DNA of 64,000 nt from Limnoperna fortunei (GCA_944474755.1 OX104119.1:84200896-84264895); one strand, 5' to 3'; shown: positions 13,001 through 23,408, counted from the stretch's first letter. Notes: generated by a model not told the origin, from the letters alone. Numbers and translations are program-made.

Positions 13001-15870
13001 CGTGTATATTCAGCCTCTCTCCCAGGCAAAATATACGAGTGTCAAATGCAAGATAAGTATTAAGGGGGTTTTTTCAAGTGCATTCTTCAGAAATTAAACT
13101 GCAACGGAACTTGTATTGTTTAAATAAACAAGAGACAAATAATAACTGTTACTCTCATTTTTATAAAGCTGTTTGTAGAAACATTTAATAACAAAAATCG
13201 TGAACGAGTTATCTTAATTAACCATAGTTTGGCTAACAAAGGGTTTGGGTCAATTCCATCCCTATAGCAGCCATAACAGCAATTATATTGGTTAACGGAA
13301 AATTTTCTGTAGTCCCTTCTTTGGCTGCGTTTCAAATCTTTAAATTTTGGGGATCGTACATGCATCAAACGATTCAAATCGACAATATATAAATTTAGGT
13401 TTTTCGACCTGGTTCCTTAGTATTCTGTCTTCATTTTTAAATTGTCATACGTTGTGCCCGTACCCTTTGCTTTCGTTCTAGTGAAATATCGAAAATATCG
13501 GTATATGAAGATAAAACAACTTTACCCTACTTTCAAACTGTCTGCAGTAATGGTAAATGTTTTTTAAACAAGATACAAGTTTGGATACAGCCGAGTCAGT
13601 TCTTGACCTTTAAGAAATAAACAAACCATCCTTCTGCGTGAGATTACAAGTACCGACCCAACGAACACACAAACAGGTCTCGTCCCGAGTCTTGCAACTT
13701 CTTTCGGAAGTTCTTCTTTTAAGAGATTTAGTCGATTTTCCGCTGTGGCGCTAGATTCACACCAAAATTCTATAAATATCTATGGATTAACCGGAAGGTG
13801 TGGATGCAATTTTAAACCTTTACTGTCAGACATCAAGATCAGCTTTTTGAGCTGGCTATTTAATTGCTGCAGGCGGTACTTTTCAAGATGCATTTTCCAT
13901 GCAGAGCCATTTTGATGTGCTTAGAACTTCTGTAGGGATAACATTAACCAAGGTAGAACAAATCTTGTTTTGAGAAGTGTAGTAGTCAGCAAATGTGACC
14001 AGTCCAGAAAATAGAATACTGAGTGGATGTCTCAGCATAACATAATCGTTGTGAAATGCAAACTTAACAACATTGAGCGGAGTTGATAGAATATTGCTAT
14101 TGTTGAAAATAAAAATTTGGCAATTGCAAAGGTGAAGTTATCATGTTTGTTGTAGATTCTAGTTCGTAGTTTTCTAGAAAAGGTCTGAATAAGGCCGACC
14201 CGAGGATATTGATGATGTCTTTGTTTAAGGTAGCTTTGGAACATTAAATGCATCGTCACTAAATTTGATTTTGTCAGCTAGGTCATAAACAATACTAGTG
14301 TCAAGGTTAATATTGAAAACGACAACTCACGACTAGTTATCTCAATAATACAAAATAATTATTTTCGTCATAAAAGTATATTTTGTATAACAACAACATA
14401 TAAGACAAAATAATTGTCTTGTTATTGCTAATTATTGCCTCGTAATAATATCTCGTAATTCCGCGATATTTTGTTATGTGTAATCCCGCGATATTTTGTT
14501 TTGTGTAATTCCGCGATATTTTGTTTTGTGTAAGTCTATTAAGTAATACAACACATTTAAGCAAACCAGTTGAATACTTCAAATGGCGAGAAATCTACAC
14601 GTGTCTTGTTTATAATGTGAATAATAAGAATGTGTATTTGAGACAGGAATAATACAGTTTTTTGTCTGTTTTAGAAGAATTAAGAACATTTAATCGTGTA
14701 GATTAAATTTATGAATGTCAGTAATCAACAAATGAATAAAACTTTTCAAAGAAATACTGTCATTCCATTGTCCATTGAATACAGTATTCAATTTTGATTG
14801 TGTATAATATGTATTTAAAAGTCGTTTTAATGTTATGCGTAATAATGCGGCAGTTAACGTAATAATTATGTAAACTGATTTTAAATTGTAAGTTTGCATT
14901 TGTAAAAAATATTAAGTGCTTATTTTATCATTATGTTTTTAAGGTGACACCCCGTATCCCGGTTTTCAAAGCAGAGAGGTGCCTACTAAGCTTAAGCAAG
15001 GTTACAAAATGAAGAAACCTGAATATTGCGACGATTCGTAAGAAAAATATTATTTGTATTTTGTGTCCGAAAAAAAGCCATAATCACATTTATAATTTAG
15101 TAGTTTACAATCAAAAGTGTGCCGTTTATGTCTTGACCACCTTGATGTGAAATGAAGAAAATGGCATAAAATGTTATTTTGACAACATAATGAGTTTTTT
15201 TTGAAGAAACAACACAAAGTACTGAGATTAAGTAAAACAGATATAGCGATAAATTTTGCACGAAGGATATTCAATTTTGCTACATTACTGTAATTACGTT
15301 TTCTAGACAATTGCACAACTTGCCAATGTTGTGCGGATTTACAAAATATATTTATTTTTGCGAAACTTTTAGGAAGTTGCTATTCGAGTGTACAATGCGT
15401 ACTGATAGCTGATAATCTTAAGCAAGAGGTTAGAAAATAACTAAATTTATACCAAATCTATAGCTTTTGACTTTAGTCGCAGGTGCAAATGTTTTTATGG
15501 CTTAATTTTTGTTGGATTTTTTGCTTTTCTAATGTGGTTTAACGTCATTTTTATCAATTTTGAGCCATGGTAAAGCGTCAAGTGTTAACTGAAAATTTAT
15601 GATTCTTGCAAAATAAGGTCAATATAACTTGGCCCGTATTGTGCTATAAAATGTAAAAGACTGGATTTTCAAAAAAAAACATTAATTACCAGTTTTTATT
15701 GTTAATTGTTATTTGTTTCTTTCTCTTTTAGATTCTACACGATAATGTTGAAATGCTGGCACTACGATCCAAACAAGAGATCAGGATTCAACCAAATAAA
15801 AGAACAGTTGACAAGCATGTTCCATGAAGGTCCAAGTGAGAAGTATTATTATAAATGTAATGACCTCTAG
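328..15870 (+). CDS. Gene A (3' part): receptor tyrosine-kinase-like pseudokinase, 13 exons
   Basis: Join: 328-442, 800-994, 1234-1270, 2531-2821, 4438-4479, 4831-4982, 5398-5599, 6573-6689, 7111-7265, 8290-8394, 8841-8955, 14944-15037, 15732-15870. The visible part encodes about 585 residues: ectodomain tail, Cys-containing segment, FN3-like domain, one membrane helix, a basic juxtamembrane stretch and a kinase-like domain ending just after the C-lobe. All introns are GT-AG except the one after 5599, which is GC-AG, and every phase is compatible. The kinase domain keeps the VAK Lys, MAPE and the alpha-F Asp, but HRD reads HRR and DFG reads GFG, so catalysis is unlikely. By family analogy it would act at the plasma membrane as a ligand-binding or scaffolding partner; that role is inference. 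The 5' exons are off the left edge. No stop or frameshift was found in the visible exons. The exact RTK subfamily is not recognised. Confidence 0.85.
800..994 (+). CDS. Gene A exon (Cys-containing ectodomain segment)
   Basis: Acceptor TTTTTCAG, donor GTGAGT. It has 65 codons starting [14 protein letters not shown] with five cysteines, followed by a helical-looking stretch ([12 protein letters not shown]). A TTTA microsatellite begins within a few bases of the donor. Confidence 0.85.
1001..1090. repeat. TTTA microsatellite in a gene A intron
   Basis: About 22 TTTA units directly after the splice donor at 995. A paralogous array sits at the same place in gene B. Confidence 0.95.
1234..1270 (+). 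CDS. Gene A micro-exon, 37 bases
   Basis: Acceptor TTTTTAG, donor GTAAGT. It encodes [12 protein letters not shown] plus one base (phase 1). The same 37-base exon with the same phases is at 48675-48711, which supports this small exon. Confidence 0.75.
2531..2821 (+). CDS. Gene A exon: fibronectin type III-like domain
   Basis: 291 bases, phase 1 to phase 1, one domain per exon. FN3 landmarks visible: SISWIQAP (B-strand Trp), the [19 protein letters not shown] turn and F-strand, and a final AVLKFTTA strand. It is membrane-proximal, preceding the transmembrane exon. Confidence 0.85.
3477..4090 (+). mobile_element. Retroelement 3' tail split by another repeat
   Basis: About 3485-3532 carries the GCACCTGAGTG and TTGGGTTCAGGTTACTC blocks, and about 4000-4087 carries the following TTTGTGTTGCGTTGT and CGTCCCTTGACTTTAGGCTC blocks. 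Roughly 460 bases of unrelated repeat (about 3533-3995), with internal near-duplicates around GATAACTTAAAAACG, are inserted between them. Lies in a gene A intron. Confidence 0.6.
4438..4479 (+). CDS. Gene A exon: Gly/Pro-rich juxtamembrane linker
   Basis: 42 bases encoding [13 protein letters not shown] between phase-1 boundaries. It is a short flexible linker just outside the membrane. Acceptor ATTTCAG, donor GTAAGT. Confidence 0.8.
4831..4982 (+). CDS. Gene A exon: transmembrane helix and basic stop-transfer
   Basis: Encodes a hydrophobic run ([16 protein letters not shown]) followed by a strongly basic stretch with many Arg and Lys. This gives a single-pass topology with the kinase-like domain inside the cell. 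It differs from the gene B exon at 7 of 51 residues. Confidence 0.9.
5398..5599 (+). CDS. Gene A exon: kinase-like N-lobe, degraded P-loop and VAK lysine
   Basis: Contains [16 protein letters not shown], where the GxGxxG loop reads AxGxxA, and TVVAKVIS, which keeps the ATP-site Lys. The donor is GC (CAC|GCAAGT), matched by a GC donor at the same place in gene B. Confidence 0.85.
5883..6100 (+). mobile_element. Degenerate tRNA-derived SINE
   Basis: Shares the ACTATTGATCACGT block, CTTAATTGACAAGGATTG and a CTGGACGCCATTATATA block with the intact SINE at 49546. The B box has decayed. Confidence 0.6.
6573..6689 (+). CDS. Gene A exon: kinase-like alpha-C region
   Basis: Encodes [19 protein letters not shown] and FMGSVQDD. 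The segment resembles the alpha-C to beta-4 region of FGFR-like RTKs (IGKHKNI). No acidic residue sits at the expected alpha-C Glu position by eye alignment. Confidence 0.8.
7111..7265 (+). CDS. Gene A exon: kinase-like hinge and alpha-D/E
   Basis: Encodes the hinge-like [17 protein letters not shown] and the alpha-E segment [11 protein letters not shown]. Acceptor ATTTCAG, donor GTTTGT, phase 2 in and 0 out. Confidence 0.85.
7942..8185. repeat. 244-bp foldback (MITE-like) in a gene A intron
   Basis: The left arm AGGAAAAGTCTGAAAAAGG continues through TTAG and a GTACTGAATTTTAC block. The right arm is its near-perfect reverse complement, ending CAGACTTTTCCT. No target duplication was recognised. 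Confidence 0.7.
8290..8394 (+). CDS. Gene A exon: catalytic loop and DFG region, both Asp lost
   Basis: 35 codons starting [10 protein letters not shown]. The HRD Asp codon is CGT (Arg) at 8302-8304 and the DFG Asp codon is GGA (Gly) at 8356-8358, giving [13 protein letters not shown] is otherwise typical of tyrosine kinases. An acidic run (EEEEGE) replaces the usual activation loop. Confidence 0.9.
8841..8955 (+). CDS. Gene A exon: kinase-like P+1 loop and alpha-F
   Basis: Encodes [10 protein letters not shown] (APE present) and [18 protein letters not shown], with the structural alpha-F Asp present and the usual Trp of DVWSFG changed to Phe. The donor is GTAAAT, whereas the gene B counterpart has GC. 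Confidence 0.9.
9774..9986 (-). pseudogene. Gypsy pol C-terminal fragment
   Basis: Begins [20 protein letters not shown], like the post-integrase end of Gypsy pol (HxDRLK). Contains a short duplicated NEVNHK. Confidence 0.55.
10364..10660 (-). pseudogene. Gypsy integrase core fragment
   Basis: 98 residues. The catalytic triad is visible: D in [11 protein letters not shown] in IISDRGSEF and E in [10 protein letters not shown], with 35 residues between the second D and E (DD35E). Both ends are truncated. Confidence 0.85.
10871..11290 (-). pseudogene. Gypsy RT/RNase H remnant
   Basis: RT catalytic motif YLDD encoded at 11287-11276, followed by [12 protein letters not shown] and [17 protein letters not shown], the conserved RT-to-RNase H connection of Gypsy pol. 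A stop interrupts the frame. Confidence 0.75.
12004..12045 (-). other. Gag CCHC zinc knuckle
   Basis: Reads [14 protein letters not shown] on the minus strand, a perfect C-X2-C-X4-H-X4-C nucleocapsid motif. Confidence 0.85.
12458..12948 (-). pseudogene. Gypsy gag remnant
   Basis: The N-terminal frame starts [12 protein letters not shown]; after a frame break the frame ending near 12458 has [16 protein letters not shown] and ALTWYNELS, which match the retrotransposon gag (capsid) signature. Confidence 0.75.
12949..13890. other. Intron sequence, no recognised feature
   Basis: A minus-strand open frame of 85 residues at 13120-13377 has no recognised motif. This stretch could hold the 5' LTR of the Gypsy element, but I could not delimit one. 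Confidence 0.3.
13900..14250 (-). mobile_element. Strongly decayed RT retroelement fragment
   Basis: In broken frames the minus strand reads [18 protein letters not shown] and [11 protein letters not shown], aligning with the C-terminal RT segment (SASYLDLLLEID, YGVYISQLIRYS) of the copies at 46300 and 59800. Confidence 0.5.
14456..14530. repeat. Three tandem 25-bp units
   Basis: Unit TAATTCCGCGATATTTTGTT plus TTGTG, three copies with two single-base differences, in a gene A intron. The CGCGA core is unusual for this AT-rich surrounding. Confidence 0.85.
14944..15037 (+). CDS. Gene A exon: kinase-like C-lobe
   Basis: 94 bases encoding [12 protein letters not shown] and [14 protein letters not shown], typical of the RTK alpha-G region. 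It lies 6 kb after the previous exon because a retrotransposon occupies the intron. Confidence 0.9.
15732..15870 (+). CDS. Gene A last exon with stop
   Basis: Encodes [19 protein letters not shown] (alpha-H/I with the conserved Arg) and a short tail ending CNDL before TAG at 15868-15870. There is almost no C-terminal extension. Confidence 0.9.
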
Positions 15871-17385
15871 ATAAACATGTTCACGAGGATACAGGTGAGG
15901 AGTATTATTATATTATACATATAATGACCTTTAGATGTGTTCATATATAGTTTTGACACTGGTACTGTAAATAACGAAAAGTTGTGTTCATCCAAAAATT
16001 AGCACAAAGACACATTATTTAGCTTTTGTTTAATACGTAACATTTGTCCGAATAATTTGTACATTTTATTCTGTTTTGATCTATCTGATTAGGAGCGTGT
16101 ACATTATATAAGCTTGTAAATGTCGTTGTTTGAACTAGTTAAAAGTATATTAGGGTTTAGCAATCACCATGTGAGTCCTTCATACAAACTTTATTACCAA
16201 ATATATTTTATAATGACGCCTTGTGAAGTAAAAAAAGAGTTCTAAAAAAGGACTGCTTTCAAGAATGAAAATGCTAAAAAATGATTTCTTTCAATTATAC
16301 CAGCTGGCTGACTTTTATTATCAATTAATGTTTACTTATACGTCTTTGTATTAGTGTATATTTTAGCAATTGTTCATTTTACTATAGCTGTCATATCTTC
16401 TTACAGTGAGGATCTGTCCGAACTATGTATTACTTACGTAAACCCCAGTCCCAGATTCTGGTCTATATTCATTTTAAATCACGGTTACATATAGGATTTG
16501 GTCCTAAGTTTGGCATGATAATCTTGTCCTGGATCATTTTGATTTAAATTTTAAATTCTGCTTTTGTTGATCCCACATTTTCTTTAAGATTTTTCCTTAA
16601 AACTTGAACTGATATTGACTGGTGTATGACGGTCTGTTTATGTATATTCTGGCTTATTGTATTTTATATGTGTGTTACATTTGTTACGCTACTGTTTCTC
16701 TCTTAAAATAAAATTCGATTATATGTAATTTAAAATCAGAAACAAAGTAACGCAGTGTATAGCAACAAGTAGATAGTTTAGCTGGGTCTGCAAGACCCCA
16801 AATAAAGTTTCCAAATGTATCATGGAAAAACCAAGACAAGGAGTTAAAAAATGATTCACAAGTCATTAAGTCAACATTGTGTTTTTATAGCGTTTGCACA
16901 TTAAATAATTTATTGTCGGTTTTTAAGTGTTGTTCTAAAGTATTCCGTAGTGAAACGTTATATTAGGAATTCCGCAGTAAGGTTTACACAAGCACTCTTT
17001 GTGTTGAGACACTGGTAATAGATGATTAACAACCTTAACTACTAGGCCAATTGAAAACTGTGTAATAGAAACTGTTTTTGACATTTAGTTCACAGTTTCA
17101 GTCACTAACATTACGATGATTTGATAAAGGATTTTCACTCTCCGGCATTTATTTGAATAGTTGTCTCTCTTGTTAATCAATGCTATTTTCATATGAAATA
17201 TAAAAACAGATATAAACTCTAAGAATATTTGTTCAATGTCTTTTGAATTTAGAAAAGAAATCATATGCATATTTATTCATGAAGTATATATTTAGCTAGA
17301 CTTAAAATTAATATTAAGAAAATTATTTTATTGTGTCGCAAATACAAATATTTGTTTATAATCGCAACAAAATAGCAAATAAAAG
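15871..17385. other. Intergenic, 3' flank of gene A
   Basis: Contains the gene A 3' UTR by position. A candidate AATAAA is at 16707, but nothing marks the transcript end. No coding or repeat feature recognised. Confidence 0.4.
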
Positions 17386-17389
17386 CGAC

Positions 17390-18228
17390 TAAACAACATG
17401 CGCCAAAAGGCAAGGGACAGTTACAAATCCGGAGATGGACAAACGCAACACAAAACCCTTAAAAACATAAAAAATAAGAGAATAAGTCGAACCTGAGTGG
17501 TCAAGGTAGTTCGTCTAATATTGATCACGTGGTCTGTCAGCACTGAGATTGCGGGTTCGATTCTGACTGCAGGCAGGATGTACTCGACTCCGATCTTAAT
17601 TGACAAGGATTGCCAGTTTTCCTACCTCAGGTCGGGGGTTTTCTCCGGGTACTCCGGCCTCTTCCCCAATAAAAACTTGACGCCATGATATAGCTGAAAA
17701 ATTGCTGAAAGTGGCGTTAAAACACCATCAAACAAACAAACAAACAAAAACCAGGGTTGCATTCAAGTGCTCTGCACGAGTAAGCAGTGCTGTCATGTCT
17801 AGGGAAAAGTCAAATCCAGGAATAGGAAACACTACTTATGACTCAGCGAAAAATGTTAAAAACACTGATTTCCCATAATATAACTTCTGGAGATATAAAT
17901 CAACATAGGTACAACAAACCCTTGTTTGAGTAGTTTTGCAGTGATCGGTCATGTATAAGTTGTGAAATGTACACACCATACGCTGGAGCTGCTGGAATTT
18001 TGCTGTCGATGAACGGGAAGTTGACAATTGGAAAATTGAAGTCATCACGTTTGTCGAAGAGTAATGTTAGAAGTTTTCTTGAGTCTATTTCTAGAATTAG
18101 GTCTAGGTAAGGGACTGACCTTTGTGTGGTGTCTTCGCGAGGGTAAATTTTCTGTAAATAGTCATATCTAGCATTGTTGAGGGACTCAGCCTCATAAGAG
18201 TACAAAAACAGGTCGGCAAGGAGAGGAG
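17390..18228 (-). mobile_element. RT retroelement, C-terminal fragment and 3' tail
   Basis: The minus strand encodes an RT C-terminal fragment (about 18205-17836: YLDLILEIDSRKLLTLLFDK, then FPFIDSKIPAAPAYGVYISQ) followed by the family tail. A SINE is inserted in the tail. Confidence 0.8.
17491..17750 (+). mobile_element. tRNA-derived SINE nested in the retroelement tail
   Basis: B box in GCGGGTTCGATTCTGACTGC, then the shared body (GTCGGGGGTTTTCTCCGGGT, TGACGCCATGATATAGCTG) and a CAAA-type tail. The head is shortened. It separates the two halves of the tail, so it is younger than that retroelement. Confidence 0.85.
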
Positions 18229-18395
18229 CCTAGACCGCAGGACCGCTAGTGCAGGCGATTTGGTGCCACAGAGACACAACGGTGTGAGTTCGAATCCCGC
18301 TGAGAGTAAACTAAAATTTGACAGTGTTGAAAATCTAATTCTAACAGTGTTGGGCTTAATTTGTAGACGTATAAATAAAAGTATGATATGAGCCA
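18229..18395 (+). mobile_element. Second tRNA-derived SINE family
   Basis: B box GAGTTCGAATCCCGCTGAG and an A-box-like GATTTGGTGCCACAGAGA-type head, followed by CTAACAGTGTTGGGCTTAAT and TTGTAGACG. The body differs from the other SINE. Confidence 0.65.
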
Positions 18396-18404
18396 AGTAT
18401 TTCT

Positions 18405-18545
18405 GATGTTTCTGATGGTCTGTCAACACTGAGATTGCGGGTTCGATTCTGACTGCAGGCAGGATGTACTCGACTCCGATCTTAATTGACAAGGATTGCC
18501 AGTTTTCCTACCTCAGGTCGGGGGTTTTCTCCGGGTACTCTGGAA
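18405..18545 (+). mobile_element. Truncated copy of the first SINE family
   Basis: Starts in the head at GGTCTGTCAACACTGAGATT, includes the B box, and stops after TTCTCCGGGTACTCTGGA, losing the 3' end. Confidence 0.8.
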
Positions 18546-19535
18546 TGATGTTTCAGAAATACGCTGGATAGATATATTATATGGTTGGTCACAATACTTA
18601 GACGTATATATAATAGTTGAACATATTTAAGTGTGCGTAATAAAACTATAGTGTAGTGCAAATTACTTTAACTGTAGCAGGCAGTATTCCAACCATTAGT
18701 AGCATGGTTATTTCTCCAAGACACTGGTTTTCATAAGGATACTTAATATATATAGTTAGTATACTGTTTCATATAAACAATAACAGTTTATGATAACAAA
18801 TAGAATATTCAAATATCTATGAATTCAAATATATAAACGATAAATCCTGCAGAGCAAGGAAATACGTACAAGATCCCCAACGGTACAAGTGTGTATGTCA
18901 ATTGTAATTGTAAATGTAGTCGTTTAATACCAGTCACTTAGTAAAAGTATACAAAACACAAATAAGAGCTAATACGGGTAACATTCTCAGGTTTCGAATA
19001 ATTCTGATATCGCATGAAGGTTGACTGTTACGGTGACGCTATGGTGACAAATATGGTTAACTAACAATCGTTGCCCTGTTTTCAGATCGACTGTCGTGGT
19101 GTGCAGACGACATCCTTCTTTTTATGATACAAATGACCCACATCCTACAACTGTGGGCGCTATCGGTAATTGATTAGCTTCACGCCCACCGATTCAAAAG
19201 GTAAACGTTCAGATTTCTTTCCGCCGGTCGCACTTGAGCAGTGAGACGCACATAAGGAAAAAGACGGTTCCATTAAATTAAACTAAATTATTATTTAAGA
19301 AACGGAGAAATCAACAGCCCTTACATAAATAAATTATGCAGGTAAACAAAGAGAGAACTAAGGATAAGGGGGAAATAATGGGAATGTGTCATAAGCTCAT
19401 ATTGGTCACACAACTTAATCATGCCCTATAATGTTATCTTTCTCATATCATTATATAACAACAATGAAATACATAGTTACTATCACCTTGTTCAATTAAT
19501 ACCCGATTGGCTAACATAAAATCACAACAGTTTAT
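18546..19535. other. Intergenic, no recognised feature
   Basis: AT-rich; no coding, inverted or tandem structure that I could support. Confidence 0.3.
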
Positions 19536-19539
19536 AAAT

Positions 19540-19737
19540 ACCCGCAACACGAATGTGAAAGTAGACAAATGAATGCGAACTGTTACTGATACGGATTACT
19601 CTCTTTCTGTGTTTTGTGTTTTTCGTTTTTTTTTGTCGCGCTTTATATGTTTGTCTATATCCGGATATGTAATTTGCCTTGACCTTCGGGTCTTGTGGTT
19701 CAGTCAGTTTAATTTGCTTTTTTTCACTACAGTTCAT
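19540..19737 (+). mobile_element. Retroelement 3' tail fragment
   Basis: Shares GGATTACTCTCTTTCTGTGT, TGTTTGTCTATATCCGGAT and GGTCTTGTGGTTCAGTCAG blocks with the tail at 47080-47200. Confidence 0.7.
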
Positions 19738-20283
19738 ATCCTAACTTTAACAATATCCCAACCCAGTTGAAAATGTTGAACCTCGAACTAAATAAATAGG
19801 TAACCGAAAGACTATACCGTCAATCTTCAGGTGATCTATCAACACTGGTAAATGTGTTTCTGAATTCCATGACTGCGCCACCTATGAGTTAGTAGCGTTT
19901 TTTCTTTTACAATCACCTATACAACAAGAGTATTTGTCGTCAAGTAGCGATACTGCTGCTTTCTTTTAAACAAGTTATTGTTTTCTTGAATGATCAAGGC
20001 TGTGTAAAGAACATGCAAGCTGTCGGCGAACCTGCAAAGAATAAACGCAGTGTTTTTAATGGCAAAAAACTTTAGTTGCCTTGCATATATAATATTGCAG
20101 GCATTTTGTGCCGTATGTAAAGTTGGGGTATTTACCATTTGTCTCTTTTTGCTAGGATTTTTTTCATAACTTTGTCAAAACAACGTTAACAGCGGGTAAA
20201 TATCCTCATATATTCTAATGATGTCTGTTCCTACAATTATTTGTGTGGTCTAGTAACCACTGCTAATGCAGTTAATCATTTTC

Positions 20284-21402
20284 GGGAGACCCTAATCTGC
20301 AGAAGGGTGAAAAAACCGGAAGGGTTTTTTGGTATATTTTTGCCTATAACTTTCGAACGGATAAACATATCGATGTAATTTAAACGGATTCTGAAAGATA
20401 ATAACAATTTCTACATAATAAATATAAAATAATTTAAATTATCTTGATTTAAGTTATTTAAAACTTGACCGGAAGGGTTTTTTCTCTACTAAAATTGAAT
20501 ACGATTTTTCAACTTTTGACTCAATTTGTTAAAACATGCAATACTCCGGTCAAAATTGGTTAATATATTCCTCTAGTAAATTTTATAGCAAATCCATTGA
20601 TATATAACTCAATTTTATTCATGAAAGGGAAAGTTGTCAAAAGTTGACCGGAAGGGTGGTCCGTTGGAGTATTGCGTACAGTGAAATTTCAACTTTGGAC
20701 TTAATTTGTAAAATCATGCAATACTCCGGTCAAAATTGGTTAAAATATTCCTCTAGTAAATTTTATAGCAAATCTATTGATTTATACCTCAATTTTATTC
20801 ATGAAAGGGAAAGTTGTCAAAAGTTGACCGGAAGGGTGGTCCGTTGGAGTATTGCATGTAATGAAATTTCAACTTTGGACTCAATTTGTAAAAACATGCA
20901 ATACCTCGGTCAAAATTGGTTAATATATCTCTCTAGTAAATTTTATAGCAAATCTATTGATATATAACTTAATTTTATTCATGAAAGGGAAAGTTGTCAA
21001 AAGTTGACCGGAAGGGTGGTCCGTTGGAGTATTGCCTGTAATGAAATTTCAACTTTGGACTCAATTTGTAAAAACATGCAATACCTCGGTCAAAATGGGT
21101 TAATATATCCCTCTATTAAATTTTATAGCAAATCTATTGATATATAACTCAATTTTATTCATTAAAGGGAAAGTTGTCAAAAGTAGACCGGAAGGGTGGT
21201 CCGTTGGAGTATTGCGTACAGTGAAATTTCAACTTTGGACTTAATTTGTAAAAACATGCAATACACCGGTCAAAATTGGTTATTAGATTCCTCTAGTAAA
21301 TTTTATATCGAATCTATTGATATATAACTCAATTTTATTCATGAAAAGAAAAATTGTCAAAAGTTGATCGGAAGGGTGGTCCTTTGGAGTATTGCGTAGG
21401 CG
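20284..21402 (+). repeat. Left inverted repeat with 180-bp tandem units
   Basis: Unit start GACCGGAAGGGTGGTCCGTT recurs at about 20645, 20825, 21005, 21185 and 21365, with a variant at 20466. The outermost 180 bases contain AAACCGGAAGGGTTTTTT, so the terminal motif is echoed in every unit. Confidence 0.95.
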
Positions 21403-21449
21403 ATTGTTATGTTTCTCCCGTTGTTTTATTTGAGGAATCTCCTTTAATA

Positions 21450-22130
21450 CATTTTTTAATTCATGAGAGAAAACATGCTAAATGGCATGAGAGTTTGTTT
21501 ACTTTTCTTAAATTAAGAAATACCTAGGGTTGACAAAAGAAAATTCCTTTCGTTATTGTTTCCCAAATTGTCCAATTTTGTTTTGTTGGAATCATTTAAA
21601 AGAAGACTTCAGATTTTGGCTGAAAGGACGAGTGGTGTACGACAACATAAAAGTGTTCATTGACCATTTAGATAAAATGCTTCATTCCGAGAGCGAAGAG
21701 GAGTTTTCTAATTTAAGGATTAAATATACTTCAAAGTGCCCCCCCCCCCCGAATTTTAGAACATTATGACAAACAAATATCCCAGGCTATAATTAATCAC
21801 TCAGGTTGATGGCTTATTGAAAAATATCCGGGCATGTATGATCCTTATTCGGAAATAACTAATAATCTTTCATAAAGTATGAAATGCTGTTTTAAAAAGA
21901 GAAAACGATTGGAAAGAACTTCCTGTAGATCTTTTAGCCTTAGGACTTTATAACATACAAAACCTTTAAAATTTTGAAATACTAAGAGGCCGGTCTGGAG
22001 TTGGTAACTATCACTTGAAAAAAAGAGTTTAACAGGGCTTTTATTGAACCATCTGATTGTATTTTCCCTAAAAGAATAGTTTGTCCGGACGAAATCATTG
22101 AATTATCAAAAGTAAGAAGCCTGTGTCATC
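21450..22130 (+). pseudogene. Decayed transposase-like region of the Mutator-like element
   Basis: The open stretch 21530-21769 reads ILFCWNHLKEDFRFWLKGR and MLHSESEEEFSNL. After frame breaks, DPYSEITNNLSESMK, WKELPVDLLALGLYNIQN and ILRGRSGVGNYHLKK follow (to about 22026). These resemble the C-terminal half of a transposase widespread in marine invertebrates; the match is from memory of family patterns. Confidence 0.6.
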
Positions 22131-22869
22131 AAAAGGAGAACTATTAATTAATTATGACGAAATTAACGAAACAACAGTAAGCCAACAGGTAATTAACAAA
22201 CTGCCAGACACGGTATTTGACGAGGCTAATCAACACTGTAATCAACCTGTAATTCAATGTCCTGCCTTTGATGTTAATTGAAGTAGTTCGTTTTATTATT
22301 GACAATAATTAAATAACTTTAGTTCCTCAACAAGGGGCATTTATTGTCCACGATAGAAAGGGAAACTATTGTGTTACACTATTTCTGAAAGTAACATGTC
22401 GGTGCGAATCCACTACTACATATGTTACCACATTTTGGCGGCAAAGATGAGCATAGGATTAGAACCAGTAGAAAAAAAACAGAGTTATTAATTTAAGGAC
22501 ATTGTGCCACCATACATTGTCTAAAAAGTGTAAAAAAAATTGATAACAAATCCTGTAGGAAACATCCAAGATTTAATGATAACGAAATTGAACCAGCTCC
22601 AGATTCGGCCTTTTCGTTAAACGCTCCTCTCAAAATTGAGGTTAAAATCAAAACACCATCAACTGTGGAAAGCTCGAAATCTTTAAAAACTCAAAAATCA
22701 AAACTCGTTCTCCCCCGTAAATCGAACAGACAAATAAATTTAAGTTTAATAAAAGCAGAAACAGCATGTAATAATGTACGTAGAGCTCCAAAATATGTTT
22801 CAAGAAACAAAGATGCCGTTGAACAAAATAAAAACCTGCACGTAAAAAACGCTAAAATAGAAGATATTT

Positions 22870-23240
22870 TGTAGAGAAAACTAACTTTATTAATGAACCT
22901 ATTTCGGATTTGTCAGATTCTACAACATTTACTTGGGTTGGAATTTGTAAACAACATCATAAACAATTAATATTAACTAACGAACCTTTATGATAAGACA
23001 TAATCATAACTGCTCAAAATATACTCAAATCCCAGTACCCAGCAAAATTCTAAAAATGAAATCTATATTTTGGACAGTTTATCATTAAAAATTACCATTT
23101 TTGGAATATCAGTTAGATCAAATTTACGGCAAAGAGCAGAATCAATTTGCTACAATGCCTGAAATGCAGAGGCACAACGGAAACGTTGATTGCGGTCTGT
23201 TTGCAATTGCAAGTGCCTTGTTTAACAGGGTTTATAGGGG
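22870..23240 (+). pseudogene. Ulp1/C48-like Cys protease remnant
   Basis: After broken frames, 23161-23220 encodes EMQRHNGNVDCGLFAIASAL. Q-x-x-GNVDCGLFAIA is the catalytic-Cys box of Ulp1-like proteases (Cys codon 23191-23193). The upstream part (ILTNEPL, then ITAQNILKSQYP in another frame) fits the same domain. The His and Asp boxes are not intact. Confidence 0.6.
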
Positions 23241-23244
23241 GTAG

Positions 23245-23247
23245 GAA

Positions 23248-23290
<43 letters not shown>

Positions 23291-23331
23291 AGAAACAAAC
23301 AAACAAACAAACAAACAAACAAACAAACAAA

Positions 23332-23406
<75 letters not shown>

Positions 23407-23408
23407 AT
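23245..23408. repeat. AAAT/AAAC microsatellite inside the DNA transposon
   Basis: A long AAAT run interrupted by about ten AAAC units, directly after the protease remnant. Confidence 0.95.

Noticed and set aside
20644..20967. 107-residue frame with two internal repeats
   Set aside because: Produced by the 180-bp (60-codon) repeat units of the transposon arm, which keep frame by chance of length.
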